A DNA stretch of 64,000 bases from positions 6,634,001 to 6,698,000 of the forward strand of contig NC_015953.1 of the NCBI RefSeq assembly GCF_000177195.2, written 5' to 3'. This DNA is from Streptomyces sp. SirexAA-E (lineage in GTDB: Bacteria > Actinomycetota > Actinomycetes > Streptomycetales > Streptomycetaceae). Both the position numbers and the translations under genes were made by a program. Every line of letters begins with the position of its first letter. Position 1 is the first letter of the stretch. A model generated the notes under the pieces. That model did not search any database. It saw only the letters and a program-made list of their open reading frames with translations, and was not told where the DNA came from. Shown piece after piece: positions 43,553 to 52,855 of the stretch.

Positions 43553-44844
43553 TGCCTACCTCCCAGGCGCAGACGGTGCGCCGCAGACTCGCCGGCGTGG
43601 CCTTCGTGCTCGTGCCCGCCGTGCTCGTATGGCTGTCGGTCTCCGTCTACGAGAAGAAGTTCACCGACGACGCCACCGTGACCGTACGGACCGGCAGCGT
43701 CGGCAACGAGATGCACGACAACGCCGACGTGAAACTGCGCGGCGTCGTGGTCGGACAGGTCCGCGACATCCGGACCGACGGCGAGGGAGCGCGCCTCACC
43801 CTCGCCATCGAGCCGGACCGGCTCGGACAGATCCCGGCGGACGTCAGTGCCCAGATGCTGCCCACCACCCTCTTCGGGGAGCGGTTCGTCGCGCTCGTCC
43901 CGCCGCCCGTGCCCTCCGCGCAGACCCTGCGGGCGGGCGCGGAGATCCCGCAGGACCGTTCCAGCAACGCCATCGAGCTGGAGGAGGTCCTCGACAACGT
44001 GCTGCCGATGCTGACCGCCGTCGAACCGCAGAAGCTCGCCGCCACCCTGGGCGCCGTCTCCCAGGCCCTCGAAGGACGCGGCGACAAGCTCGGCGACACG
44101 CTGGTCACCCTCGACGCGCACCTGAAGGAGTTCAACCCGCAACTCCCCACCCTCAACGAGGACATCAAGGAACTCGTCAAGGTGAGCCACCTCTACGCCG
44201 ACGCCGCCCCCGACGTGCTGGACGCGCTCACCGACTTCACCACCACCAGCGGCACGATCGCCGAACAGCAGGCGGAACTCGCGGACCTCTACGGCTCCAC
44301 CACCGCCTCCGCACGCGACGTCACGGCCTTCCTGCGGAAGAACAAGGACAACCTCATCCGCCTCTCCGCCGCCGGCCGGCCGACGCTCGAACTCCTCGCC
44401 GAGTACTCCGACGCCTTCCCCTGCACCCTGCGCACCATGGCGGGATTCGTGCCCGCCATGGACAAGGCGCTCGGCAAGGGCACCGACCGGCCCGGACTCC
44501 ACGTCACCGTCAAGACCGTCGAGTCCATGGGCGCGTACGTGGCCGGAAAGGACACCCCGGTCTACCAGGCGGCCGGCGGCCCGCACTGCTACGGGGTGCC
44601 GTACACCGGCGCGGCGGTCCCGACCGCGGACGCCCGTACCGCCCCAGCCCCGCGGAGCACGGCCCCCTCGGAGTCACCCGCCGGTACCGACACCGCGCTC
44701 GGCCTGCCCAACTCCCCCCAGGAGAGCGTCCTGGTCAACGAACTCGTCGCCCCCTCACTGAACGTCCAGCCGCAGTCCCTGCCCGACTGGAGCAGCGTGC
44801 TCATCGGTCCGGCCTTCCGCGGTGCGGAGGTGAAGCTCAAGTGA
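43552..44844 (+). CDS. mceA: Mce family protein A
   Basis: A 430-aa protein with one N-terminal membrane helix (about 12-30), an MCE domain (about 40-115, with VKLRGVVVGQVRDI and LFGERFVALVP), a long helical region (about 140-320) and a Pro/Ala-rich C-terminus. Six such proteins assemble into a tube carrying lipid from the cell surface to the permease. There are two late Cys residues (PCTLRT, HCYGVP). No odd features. Confidence 0.94.
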   Translation: MPTSQAQTVRRRLAGVAFVLVPAVLVWLSVSVYEKKFTDDATVTVRTGSVGNEMHDNADVKLRGVVVGQVRDIRTDGEGARLTLAIEPDRLGQIPADVSAQMLPTTLFGERFVALVPPPVPSAQTLRAGAEIPQDRSSNAIELEEVLDNVLPMLTAVEPQKLAATLGAVSQALEGRGDKLGDTLVTLDAHLKEFNPQLPTLNEDIKELVKVSHLYADAAPDVLDALTDFTTTSGTIAEQQAELADLYGSTTASARDVTAFLRKNKDNLIRLSAAGRPTLELLAEYSDAFPCTLRTMAGFVPAMDKALGKGTDRPGLHVTVKTVESMGAYVAGKDTPVYQAAGGPHCYGVPYTGAAVPTADARTAPAPRSTAPSESPAGTDTALGLPNSPQESVLVNELVAPSLNVQPQSLPDWSSVLIGPAFRGAEVKLK

Positions 44845-45872
44845 AGCGCCGCTCCCTCGCGGGACCCGTCGTGAAGTCCCTCGTCTTCGTCGTGGTCACC
44901 GCCCTCGCCACCACCGTCCTGGCGCTGTCCATCGCCGACACCGGCGTCGGCGACACCACCTCGTACAAGGCACGGTTCACCGACGTCACCGGGCTCGTCG
45001 TCGGCGACAGCGTCCGCATCGCGGGCGTCAAGGTCGGCCAGGTCGAGTCCATCGAGGTCGCCGACAGACGGCTGGCCGAGGTCGGATTCGCCGTACGCAA
45101 GGGCCGCGAGCTGCCCGCGTCGGTGACCGCGTCGATCAAGTACCTCAACATGGTCGGCCAGCGCTACGTCGACCTCGGCCAGGGCGCCGGGCCCGTCGGC
45201 GAGAGCTTCCGGCCGGGGGCGACCATCCCGGACTCGCGCACCACCCCCGCGCTCGACCTCACCCAGCTCTTCAACGGCTTCAAGCCACTCTTCGAAGGAC
45301 TCTCCCCGCCGGACGTCAACCAGCTCGCCGGCTCCATCGTGCAGGTCCTCCAGGGCGAGGGCGGCACCGTCGACAGCATCCTCTCCCACGTCGGCTCGCT
45401 GACCGGCACCGTCGCGGCCAAGGACAAGGTGATCGGTGAGGTGATCAAGAACCTCAACACGGTCCTGAAGACCGTCAACGACCGCGAGAAGGGATTCGAC
45501 GACCTCGTCGTCACCCTCCAGGAACTCGTCACCGGCTTCGCCGGCGACCGGCAGCCGCTCGGAGAGGCCGTCACCGCGATGGGGGCCCTCACCACCGTCA
45601 CCGCCGACCTCCTCCAGGACGGCCGCGCGCCCCTCAAGAAGGACATCGCGCAGCTGGGGCGGCTGTCCCGGCAGCTCGACGAGAAGGCCCCCACGATCGA
45701 GACCTTCCTGCGCAACACCCCGGCCAAGATGGAGGCGATCACCCGGCTCACCTCCTACGGGTCGTGGCTCAACCTCTACCTCTGCGAGGCCCGGGTCAGC
45801 GGCGTGAGCACCGAGGACGGCAGCACCCCGCCCACCGGCATCACGATCACCCAGCCGAGGTGCCAGGCATGA
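44841..45872 (+). CDS. mceB: Mce family protein B
   Basis: A 343-aa subunit: membrane helix about 8-30, MCE domain about 38-115 (DSVRIAGVKVGQVESI, LNMVGQRYVDL), helical shaft to about 315, and a short tail with two Cys (YLCEAR, PRCQA). GTG 44841 overlaps the mceA stop (GTGA). Confidence 0.94.
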   Translation: MKRRSLAGPVVKSLVFVVVTALATTVLALSIADTGVGDTTSYKARFTDVTGLVVGDSVRIAGVKVGQVESIEVADRRLAEVGFAVRKGRELPASVTASIKYLNMVGQRYVDLGQGAGPVGESFRPGATIPDSRTTPALDLTQLFNGFKPLFEGLSPPDVNQLAGSIVQVLQGEGGTVDSILSHVGSLTGTVAAKDKVIGEVIKNLNTVLKTVNDREKGFDDLVVTLQELVTGFAGDRQPLGEAVTAMGALTTVTADLLQDGRAPLKKDIAQLGRLSRQLDEKAPTIETFLRNTPAKMEAITRLTSYGSWLNLYLCEARVSGVSTEDGSTPPTGITITQPRCQA

Positions 45873-46885
45873 GCATCAGGCCCGTACGGGAACGCAACCC
45901 CGTCGTCGTCGGCATCGTGGGACTGGTCGTCCTGGTCCTCGTCGGCCTCGCCGCGTACCGCGCCGACGCCCTGCCCTTCGTCGGCGGCGGCACCACCTAC
46001 AGCGCGGACTTCACCGAGTCCGCCGGCCTCGACACCGGCGACGAGGTACGGATCGCCGGCGTCAAGGTCGGCGAGGTCACCGGGGTCTCGCTCGACGGCG
46101 GCACGGTGAAGGTCGACTTCAGGGTGAAGGACGCCTGGATCGGCGACTCCTCCACCGTCGGCATCGCCATCAAGACCCTCCTGGGCGAGAAGTACCTCGC
46201 CGTCGACCCCCTGGGCGACGCCCCGCAGGACCCCGGCAGCCGTATCACGGTCGGCCGCACCACCTCCCCGTACGACGTCACCCAGGCGTTCGACGGCCTC
46301 GGCGAGACCATCGAGGAGATCGACACCGCGCAGCTCGCCCAGAGCTTCGAGACCATCTCCGAGACCTTCAAGGACTCCCCGCCCGACGTGCGCAGCGCCG
46401 CCGAAGGACTCTCCGCGCTGTCGAAGACCGTCTCCGAACGCGACGCGCAGCTCGCCACGCTGCTGGCGGGCAGCAAGCGGCTCACCAAGACACTCGCCAC
46501 CAGGAAGAGCAGCTTCGAGACCCTGCTGGAGGACGGCAACCTGCTCCTCGGCGAGATCCAGGCCCGCCGGGACTCCATCCACCTGCTGCTCACCGGCACC
46601 CGCGACCTCGGCACCCAGCTCACCGGCCTGGTCACGGACAACAACAAGCAGCTGCGGCCCACTCTCGACTCGCTGAGCCGGGTCACCGGCGTCCTGGTGA
46701 AGAACCGCAAGAGCCTGGACAAGGTGCTCTCGCTGGCCGGCTCCTACAACCGGCTCGTCGGCAACACCCTCGGCAACGGGCGCTGGTTCGACAACTACGT
46801 ATGCGGCGTCGTCCCGAAGGACTACCTGCCCGCCGGCACGCCCCCGGCGAACGACTGCATGCCGCCCGAGCAAGGGGGCCGCTGA
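45869..46885 (+). CDS. mceC: Mce family protein C
   Basis: A 338-aa subunit with a membrane helix (about 11-30), MCE domain (about 40-110, DEVRIAGVKVGEVTGV and LLGEKYLAVDP), and a helical shaft that ends in WFDNYVCGVVPKDY with two Cys in the tail. The start overlaps the mceB stop (ATGA). Confidence 0.94.
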   Translation: MSIRPVRERNPVVVGIVGLVVLVLVGLAAYRADALPFVGGGTTYSADFTESAGLDTGDEVRIAGVKVGEVTGVSLDGGTVKVDFRVKDAWIGDSSTVGIAIKTLLGEKYLAVDPLGDAPQDPGSRITVGRTTSPYDVTQAFDGLGETIEEIDTAQLAQSFETISETFKDSPPDVRSAAEGLSALSKTVSERDAQLATLLAGSKRLTKTLATRKSSFETLLEDGNLLLGEIQARRDSIHLLLTGTRDLGTQLTGLVTDNNKQLRPTLDSLSRVTGVLVKNRKSLDKVLSLAGSYNRLVGNTLGNGRWFDNYVCGVVPKDYLPAGTPPANDCMPPEQGGR

Positions 46886-46886
46886 C

Positions 46887-48032
46887 ATGAGACGCACCCG
46901 TGTCATCGGCATCGCCGCCGGACTCGCCGTCGTGGCCGTGGCCGCGGCCTCCGGTGTGAGCGCCCTGGAGGAGAAGGGCACGACGACCGTCACCGCCTAC
47001 TTCGACCGGGCCACCGGCGTCTACCCGGGGTCCGACCTGAGGATCCTCGGGGTCAAGGTCGGCACCGTCGCCTCGGTGGAACCACGCGGCCAGGAGGTCC
47101 GCGTCACCCTGCGGCTCGACGAGGGCGTCGAGGTCCCCGAGGACGCGCACGCCGTCGTCGTCGCCCCCAGCCTCGTCGCCGACCGGTACGTCCAGCTCGC
47201 CCCCGCCTACACCGGGGGAGCGCGGCTGGAGCCCGGCGCCGTCCTGCCCGCCGCGCACAACGCCACCCCGGTCGAGATCGACCAGCTGTACGAGTCGATC
47301 ACCGAACTCTCCACGGCACTGGGCCCCGAGGGCGCCAACGCCGACGGGGCCCTCTCGGGACTCCTGGAGACCGGCTCGAAGAACCTCAAGGGCAACGGCA
47401 AGGCCATCGGCGACTCCATCGAGCAGTTCGGCAAGGCGACGAAGACCCTCGACAAGTCCAGCGACAACCTCTTCGACACGCTGTCCTACCTGCAGACCTT
47501 CACCACCATGCTGAAGGAGAACGACGGCGACGTACGGGCCGCCGAGCAGCAGCTCAACTCCGTCACCGGCTTCCTCGCCGACGACAAGGAGAACCTCGGC
47601 GCGGCACTGAAGGAGCTGGGCACGGCACTCGGCCAGGTCAAGGGCTTCATCCAGAAGAACCGCGGCGCCCTCAAGAAGAACGTCGACCTCCTGGTGCCGC
47701 TCACCCAGACCCTGGTCGACCAGCGCGCCTCGCTCGCCGAATCCCTCGACACCCTGCCCCTGACGGCGGGCAACGTGCTCAACGCCTACGACCCGGCGAA
47801 CCGCACCCTGAACGGACGCACGAATCTCAACGAACTCTCCATGGGCGGCCCGCTCCTCGACCCGGAGCAGGGCGTCACCGGCCTGGACGGACTGGCCCCC
47901 GTGGACGCCACCCGGCAGAAATCGCTGCCCACCCTGCCGCTGCCGGCCGTCGGCACCGTCTACGGCACCCCGGCGAAGACCGGGAGCGAGAAGGCCGGGA
48001 CGGACGAGAAGAAGAAGGAGGCGCACCGATGA
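46887..48032 (+). CDS. mceD: Mce family protein D
   Basis: A 381-aa subunit: helix about 6-25, MCE domain about 33-105 (SDLRILGVKVGTVASV, LVADRYVQLAP), long coiled shaft about 130-310, and a Lys/Glu-rich end. It lacks the paired C-terminal Cys of its neighbours. One base separates it from mceC. Confidence 0.94.
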   Translation: MRRTRVIGIAAGLAVVAVAAASGVSALEEKGTTTVTAYFDRATGVYPGSDLRILGVKVGTVASVEPRGQEVRVTLRLDEGVEVPEDAHAVVVAPSLVADRYVQLAPAYTGGARLEPGAVLPAAHNATPVEIDQLYESITELSTALGPEGANADGALSGLLETGSKNLKGNGKAIGDSIEQFGKATKTLDKSSDNLFDTLSYLQTFTTMLKENDGDVRAAEQQLNSVTGFLADDKENLGAALKELGTALGQVKGFIQKNRGALKKNVDLLVPLTQTLVDQRASLAESLDTLPLTAGNVLNAYDPANRTLNGRTNLNELSMGGPLLDPEQGVTGLDGLAPVDATRQKSLPTLPLPAVGTVYGTPAKTGSEKAGTDEKKKEAHR

Positions 48033-49183
48033 GCCGCGCCCCGCGCAGACCCGGAGCCCGCGCCACCGCGGGAATCGCCGCCCTGGTCGCGGCCTGCGCC
48101 GCCCTCGTGCTCGTCGCCACCACCGTCGACCTGCCCTCCTTCACGGGCATCGACCAGGTGCCGCTGCCCGGCGGCGCCGACCTCGGTGACCACCCGTACG
48201 AGATCACCGCCGAGTTCGCCGACGTCCTCAGCCTCTCCCCGCAGTCCTCCGTCAAGGTCAACGACGTGGCCGTCGGGCGGGTCACCAAGATCTCCCTCAG
48301 TCCCGGCAGCTGGACCGCCCAGGTCACCATGCGCGTCAACGGGAAGATCGAGATGCCCGCCAACGCCTACGCCCACCTGGAACAGTCCAGCCTCCTCGGC
48401 GAGAAGTACGTCCAGCTCTCACCGCCCGCCGACGGCACCGCCCGGGGGTCGCTCACCGACGGCGACCGGATCCCGCTCGTCCGCACCAACCGCAACCCGG
48501 AGGTCGAAGAGGTCTTCGGCGCCCTGTCGATGCTCCTCAACGGAGGCGGCGTCGACCAGCTGAAGACCATCACCACCGAGCTCAACAAGGCACTGTCCGG
48601 ACAGGAACCCCAGATCCGCTCCATGCTGAGCCGCGTCGACACCCTCGTCACCGACCTGGACGACCACAAGGAGGACATCACCGACGCGCTCGACGGCGTC
48701 AACCGGCTCGCCGCCACCCTGGCCACCCGCAAACAGGCCGTCGGCACCGTGCTCACCGATCTCAGCCCCGGTCTGAAGGTCCTGGAGAAGCAGCGCGGCC
48801 AGCTCCTGACGATGCTGCGCTCGCTCGACACGCTCTCCACCGTCGCCGTCGACACGGTCAACCGCAGCAAGGCCGACATGATCGCCGACCTCAAGGCACT
48901 CGCCCCCACCCTCACCGCGCTCGCCGACTCCGGCAACGACCTCCCCGACTCCCTCCAGGTGCTGCTCACCTACCCGTTCACGGACGAGGTGCTGCGCGGG
49001 GTGAAGGGCGACTACCTCAACGTCTACCTGGACGTCACGGCCGCACCGGGCACCCGGATCATCCCCGCGCTCACCCCGGGCGACCCCACCCCCACCTTCC
49101 CCAAGGCCCAGCAGCAGTCCGGGACGGCACTGCCCCTGCCGCTCCCCGCGGTCCCCGCATCCGGCACGGAGGGCACCCACTGA
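48029..49183 (+). CDS. mceE: Mce family lipoprotein E
   Basis: A 384-aa subunit, the E (LprK-like) position of the operon. The N-terminal hydrophobic segment contains a lipobox-like LVAAC (Cys at about residue 25), which fits lipid anchoring seen in other MceE proteins. The MCE domain (about 58-130, SSVKVNDVAVGRVTKI, LLGEKYVQLSP) and helical shaft follow. The start overlaps the mceD stop. Confidence 0.93.
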   Translation: MSRAPRRPGARATAGIAALVAACAALVLVATTVDLPSFTGIDQVPLPGGADLGDHPYEITAEFADVLSLSPQSSVKVNDVAVGRVTKISLSPGSWTAQVTMRVNGKIEMPANAYAHLEQSSLLGEKYVQLSPPADGTARGSLTDGDRIPLVRTNRNPEVEEVFGALSMLLNGGGVDQLKTITTELNKALSGQEPQIRSMLSRVDTLVTDLDDHKEDITDALDGVNRLAATLATRKQAVGTVLTDLSPGLKVLEKQRGQLLTMLRSLDTLSTVAVDTVNRSKADMIADLKALAPTLTALADSGNDLPDSLQVLLTYPFTDEVLRGVKGDYLNVYLDVTAAPGTRIIPALTPGDPTPTFPKAQQQSGTALPLPLPAVPASGTEGTH

Positions 49184-50412
49184 TGATCACCCTCGCCACC
49201 CGGCTCAAGAACATCGCCTTCCTCGTCATCGCGGTGCTGGTCCTCGGCTACCTCGGCGTCCGGTACGCCGACCTCGGCCGCTACGTCGGCCTGCGCGACT
49301 ACTACACCGTCAAGGTCCAGCTCCCGCAGACCGGCGGCCTGTTCACCCACTCCGACGTCACCTACCGGGGTGTCTCCGTCGGCCGGGTCGGGCCCATCGA
49401 GCTCACCGACGACGGCGTCGAGGCCGAGCTGCGCATCGAGAACGACGCGCCGCCCATCCCGGACAGCCTGCGGGCCGTCGTCGCCGGCCTCTCAGCCGTC
49501 GGCGAGCAGTACATCGACCTGCGGCCCACCCGCGCGGACGGCCCCTTCCTGGGGAACGGCTCGGTCATCGACCAGGCCGACACCACCATCCCCGCCCCCG
49601 TCACCGACGTCCTGACCAGCGTCAACGACCTGACGGCCTCCGTCGACGCGGAAGCGCTGCGCACCGTCGTCGACGAGTTCGGCGCTGCCTTCGAAGGGCG
49701 CGGGGACGACCTCCAGGTGCTGCTCGACACCGGCAGCGCCTTCGTCGAGGCCGCCGACGAGGCGCTGCCCACCACCACCAAGCTCATGTCGGACGGCGAA
49801 CGCGTCCTGCGCACCCAGGCCGAACAGGGCGAAGCCCTCAAGGGGTTCGCATCCGGCGCCGAGCGGCTCGCCGCCGAACTTAAGGACTCCGACACCGATC
49901 TGCGCCGGCTGATCGCCGCCGCCCCCGACGCCACCGCCCAGATCAGCGGGCTGCTGCGGGACGTGGAACCCGGCTTCGGCGTCGTCGTCGCCAACCTCCT
50001 CACCACCTCCGAGGTCGCCGTCACCCGGCAGCGCGGCCTGGAGGAACTCCTGGTCAAGGTGCCCGCGGTCGCCGCCGCCGGCGCGAGCATCATCGACGAG
50101 GACGGGGCCGCCCGGTTCGGGATGTCCGTCACCTTCTTCGAACCACTGCCCTGCACCGCCGGATACGGCTCCACCACCTACCGGCCCGGCACCGACCTCT
50201 CCACCGCCCCCGCGGTCAACACCAAGGCCCGCTGCGCCTCCCCGCCCGGCAGCGGGATCAACGTCCGCGGCAGCGCCAACGCCCCCAAGGGCGGCCCGGT
50301 GCCCGAACCGGCCCAGCCGGGCTCTCTGCTCACCGGGACCGGCACCACCGGGGGCACCGCACCGGCGGCCGACGGCATGGCCGGACTGCTGGGCCTGGGA
50401 GGTGGCGCGTGA
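49183..50412 (+). CDS. mceF: Mce family protein F
   Basis: A 409-aa final Mce subunit with helix about 10-28, MCE domain about 38-112 (SDVTYRGVSVGRVGPI, AVGEQYIDLRP), a helical shaft, and a Gly/Pro/Thr-rich C-terminus after a Cys pair (PLPCTAG, ARCASP). It shares one base with the mceE stop. Confidence 0.93.
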   Translation: MITLATRLKNIAFLVIAVLVLGYLGVRYADLGRYVGLRDYYTVKVQLPQTGGLFTHSDVTYRGVSVGRVGPIELTDDGVEAELRIENDAPPIPDSLRAVVAGLSAVGEQYIDLRPTRADGPFLGNGSVIDQADTTIPAPVTDVLTSVNDLTASVDAEALRTVVDEFGAAFEGRGDDLQVLLDTGSAFVEAADEALPTTTKLMSDGERVLRTQAEQGEALKGFASGAERLAAELKDSDTDLRRLIAAAPDATAQISGLLRDVEPGFGVVVANLLTTSEVAVTRQRGLEELLVKVPAVAAAGASIIDEDGAARFGMSVTFFEPLPCTAGYGSTTYRPGTDLSTAPAVNTKARCASPPGSGINVRGSANAPKGGPVPEPAQPGSLLTGTGTTGGTAPAADGMAGLLGLGGGA

Positions 50413-50930
50413 ACGCCCCGACCAAGAGCCCCGGCACCTGGGCCGTACTGCTCGCGGCCGTGCTGATCTGCGCCTTCGGCGGCTGGTCGTACGCCCAGGC
50501 ACGCGGTGACGAGACCCTGGCGTACGCCAGGAGCCGTGACGCCGCCCTCGCCGACGGCACCCGGCACCTCGCCCGGCTCACCAGCATGGACGGCACCGGC
50601 GCCGCGCGCGTGAAGTCCGGGCTCACGGCCTGGCTCGACGCCTCCACGGGCCCGCTGCACGACCGGCTGGAGGGCACCCGGGCCAAGGACACCGAGGCGC
50701 TCACCGAGTCGGGCGCCACGGCACGCGGCAAGGTCACCGACGCGGCGCTCACCGCACTCGACGAACGGGCCGGGACGGCGTCCCTGATCGCCACGGTCGA
50801 CGTGGAGGTCACCCCGCGCACCGGCAAGGGCGGCACGGAACGCAAACGCTTCGAGGCGTCCCTGGCCCGCACCGGGGACGGCTGGAAGGTCACGGCACTG
50901 GACGCACTACCGGTCGGGGGCGGCGCATGA
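50409..50930 (+). CDS. Mce-associated membrane protein, type A copy 1
   Basis: A 173-aa protein with an N-terminal membrane helix and an exported NTF2-like domain typical of Mas/Mam proteins (GLTAWLDASTGPLHDRL ... GWKVTALDALPVG). It is clearly paralogous to the third protein of this group at 51536. GTG 50409 overlaps the mceF stop by 4 nt. These proteins stabilise or assist the Mce complex. Confidence 0.9.
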   Translation: MNAPTKSPGTWAVLLAAVLICAFGGWSYAQARGDETLAYARSRDAALADGTRHLARLTSMDGTGAARVKSGLTAWLDASTGPLHDRLEGTRAKDTEALTESGATARGKVTDAALTALDERAGTASLIATVDVEVTPRTGKGGTERKRFEASLARTGDGWKVTALDALPVGGGA

Positions 50931-51523
50931 GGCGGACCGGAGCGACCACACTCGCCGACGTCCCCGACGACCCGGAGACGCGCGAACCCGACGCGGACAC
51001 CGAGGAGGCGGGCGCGGCCCGGCGCGGCCCCAGGCCCCGTATCCTCGCCGCGGTCCTGGCCGTCGCCCTGCTGGCGGGCGGCATCACCCTCTTCGTCCAG
51101 GGGCAGCGGCTCCGCGACACCCCGGCCACCTCCAACCACGCGCTGACCGACACCGCGGCGACCGCCCAGGTCACGGGCGATGTCAGCAGCGCGCTCAGCA
51201 AGGTCTTCTCGTACGGCCCGGGAACCACCGCCGCCACGAAGGAGACGGCGAAGCAGGTACTGGCCGGCAAGGCGCTCCAGCAGTACGCGGCGCTGTACGG
51301 CCAGGTCGAGAAGCAGGCGGCCGACCAGAAACTGACGCTCACCACGCAGGTCGTACGCGCCGGAGTCACCCGGCTCGGCACCGGCAGCGCCCACCTCCTG
51401 GTCTTCCTGGACCAGGTGTACGAGCGCGAGGGGAAGGCGGCCACCACGGCGGCTGCCCAGCTCTCCGTGACCGCCCGACCGAGCGGCGGACGCTGGGTCG
51501 TCGTCGAGATCACGTCCAGGTAG
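50927..51523 (+). CDS. Mce-associated membrane protein, type B copy 1
   Basis: A 198-aa protein. An acidic cytoplasmic leader (about 1-38) precedes a membrane helix and an exported NTF2-like domain starting NHALTDTAATAQVTGDVSSAL and ending WVVVEITSR. It resembles the fourth protein of the group (52099), not the first. The start overlaps the preceding stop (ATGA). Confidence 0.9.
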   Translation: MRRTGATTLADVPDDPETREPDADTEEAGAARRGPRPRILAAVLAVALLAGGITLFVQGQRLRDTPATSNHALTDTAATAQVTGDVSSALSKVFSYGPGTTAATKETAKQVLAGKALQQYAALYGQVEKQAADQKLTLTTQVVRAGVTRLGTGSAHLLVFLDQVYEREGKAATTAAAQLSVTARPSGGRWVVVEITSR

Positions 51524-51535
51524 GGAGAGGCACCG

Positions 51536-52066
51536 ATGGCACGGGTACGGACGACGAGGAATCCACTGGTGGTGGCGGCGGTCGTGCTGACGGTCGCGGC
51601 GGCCGGCGCGGCCGGCTGGGGCGGCTGGTCGCGCTACGACGCGGCGCACGACGACGCGGCGGCCTACGCCGAGGCTCGGGACGACGCGCTGGCCGCGGGG
51701 GAGCAGGCGGTGCAGAACATGAACACCCTCGACCACGCGCACCTGGAGAAGGGCCTCGACAGCTGGGAGGCATCGACCACCGGCGACCTGCACCGCCAAC
51801 TCGTCGACGGCCGGGAGGCGTTCGTCAAGCAGATCGAGACGGCGAAGACGGTCAGCACCGCCAAGGTCCTGTCCGGCGCGGTGACCGAGCTGGACGACCG
51901 GGCCGGCAAGGCGGGGGTGATGGTGGCGCTCCGGGTCACCGTGTCGGCTCCCGAGGGCGAGCCCGCGGTGAAGGAGAACCGGATGCTGGGGCAGCTCACG
52001 CGCACGTCCGAGGGGTGGAAGCTCAGCGCCCTCGGTCAGGCGCCCGTCGGCAACACCGCCGGCTGA
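51536..52066 (+). CDS. Mce-associated membrane protein, type A copy 2
   Basis: A 176-aa paralogue of the 50409 product: membrane helix about 12-32, AEARDDALAAGEQAVQNM, GLDSWEASTTGDLHRQL, and ending GWKLSALGQAPVGN. GGGAGAGG lies before the ATG, 12 nt after the previous stop, so it is still within the operon. Confidence 0.9.
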   Translation: MARVRTTRNPLVVAAVVLTVAAAGAAGWGGWSRYDAAHDDAAAYAEARDDALAAGEQAVQNMNTLDHAHLEKGLDSWEASTTGDLHRQLVDGREAFVKQIETAKTVSTAKVLSGAVTELDDRAGKAGVMVALRVTVSAPEGEPAVKENRMLGQLTRTSEGWKLSALGQAPVGNTAG

Positions 52067-52098
52067 CCCCCCGCCATCCCGCCGAGAGGACCCCTGAC

Positions 52099-52836
52099 AT
52101 GTCGACGACCCGACACCTCGTGAACCGCCGCCGCCGACTGGCCACCGTCGCCGCGACGGCGCCGTCCGAGCGCACGCCGGCCACCGGCGCACCCGCACCC
52201 GCCGAGGACCGGGCGGCCGTGACGGAAGCACCGGCCGAGCCCGGAACCGAGCCCGGAACCGCGGAGGCCGGCGAAGCCGGCGAACCCCCGGCCCCGACCC
52301 GCCTCCCGACCCGGCTCCCGCGCCTCCGCTTCCGGCTGCCCGCCGCCCTCTGCGCGGCCACCGTCCTCCTCGGCGCCTTCGCCGCCTGGGCGTTCACCTC
52401 GGCCGCGTCGCTGCGCGAGGACCCCACCCGGCAGAACACGGCCCTCACCGACATCAGCCGGACCAGCGAGGTCAAGGGGCAGATCACCGAGGCCGTGGGC
52501 GCGGTCTTCTCGTACACCTACGCCTCACCCGGCAAGTCCGACCAGGCCGCGCGGAAATACCTGACGGGCAAGGCGGTCCAGCAGCACCAGGACATGCTCG
52601 CCGAGGTCCGTGCCCAGGCCCCGAAGCAGAAGCTCGTGCTCACCACGACCGTCACCGAGAGCGGCGTCGAACTGCTCGACGGCGACCGGGCCCGGCTGCT
52701 CGTCTTCGCCGACCAGAGCAACACCCGTACCGGCAAGGAGGAGGAGACCACGTACGCGGCGGCGATGTTCGCCGTGGACGCGGTCCGCAGCGAAGGCACC
52801 TGGCGGATCGCGGCCATCGACACGTTCACCCGATGA
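52099..52836 (+). CDS. Mce-associated membrane protein, type B copy 2
   Basis: A 245-aa paralogue of the 50927 product with a longer Pro/Glu/Ala-rich cytoplasmic leader (about 1-90), a membrane helix, and NTALTDISRTSEVKGQI as the start of the exported domain. GAGAGGA precedes the ATG. The long leader may contact the ATPase or other cytoplasmic partners, which is speculation. Confidence 0.9.
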   Translation: MSTTRHLVNRRRRLATVAATAPSERTPATGAPAPAEDRAAVTEAPAEPGTEPGTAEAGEAGEPPAPTRLPTRLPRLRFRLPAALCAATVLLGAFAAWAFTSAASLREDPTRQNTALTDISRTSEVKGQITEAVGAVFSYTYASPGKSDQAARKYLTGKAVQQHQDMLAEVRAQAPKQKLVLTTTVTESGVELLDGDRARLLVFADQSNTRTGKEEETTYAAAMFAVDAVRSEGTWRIAAIDTFTR

Positions 52837-52855
52837 CCCGGGAGAGGCAGGACAC

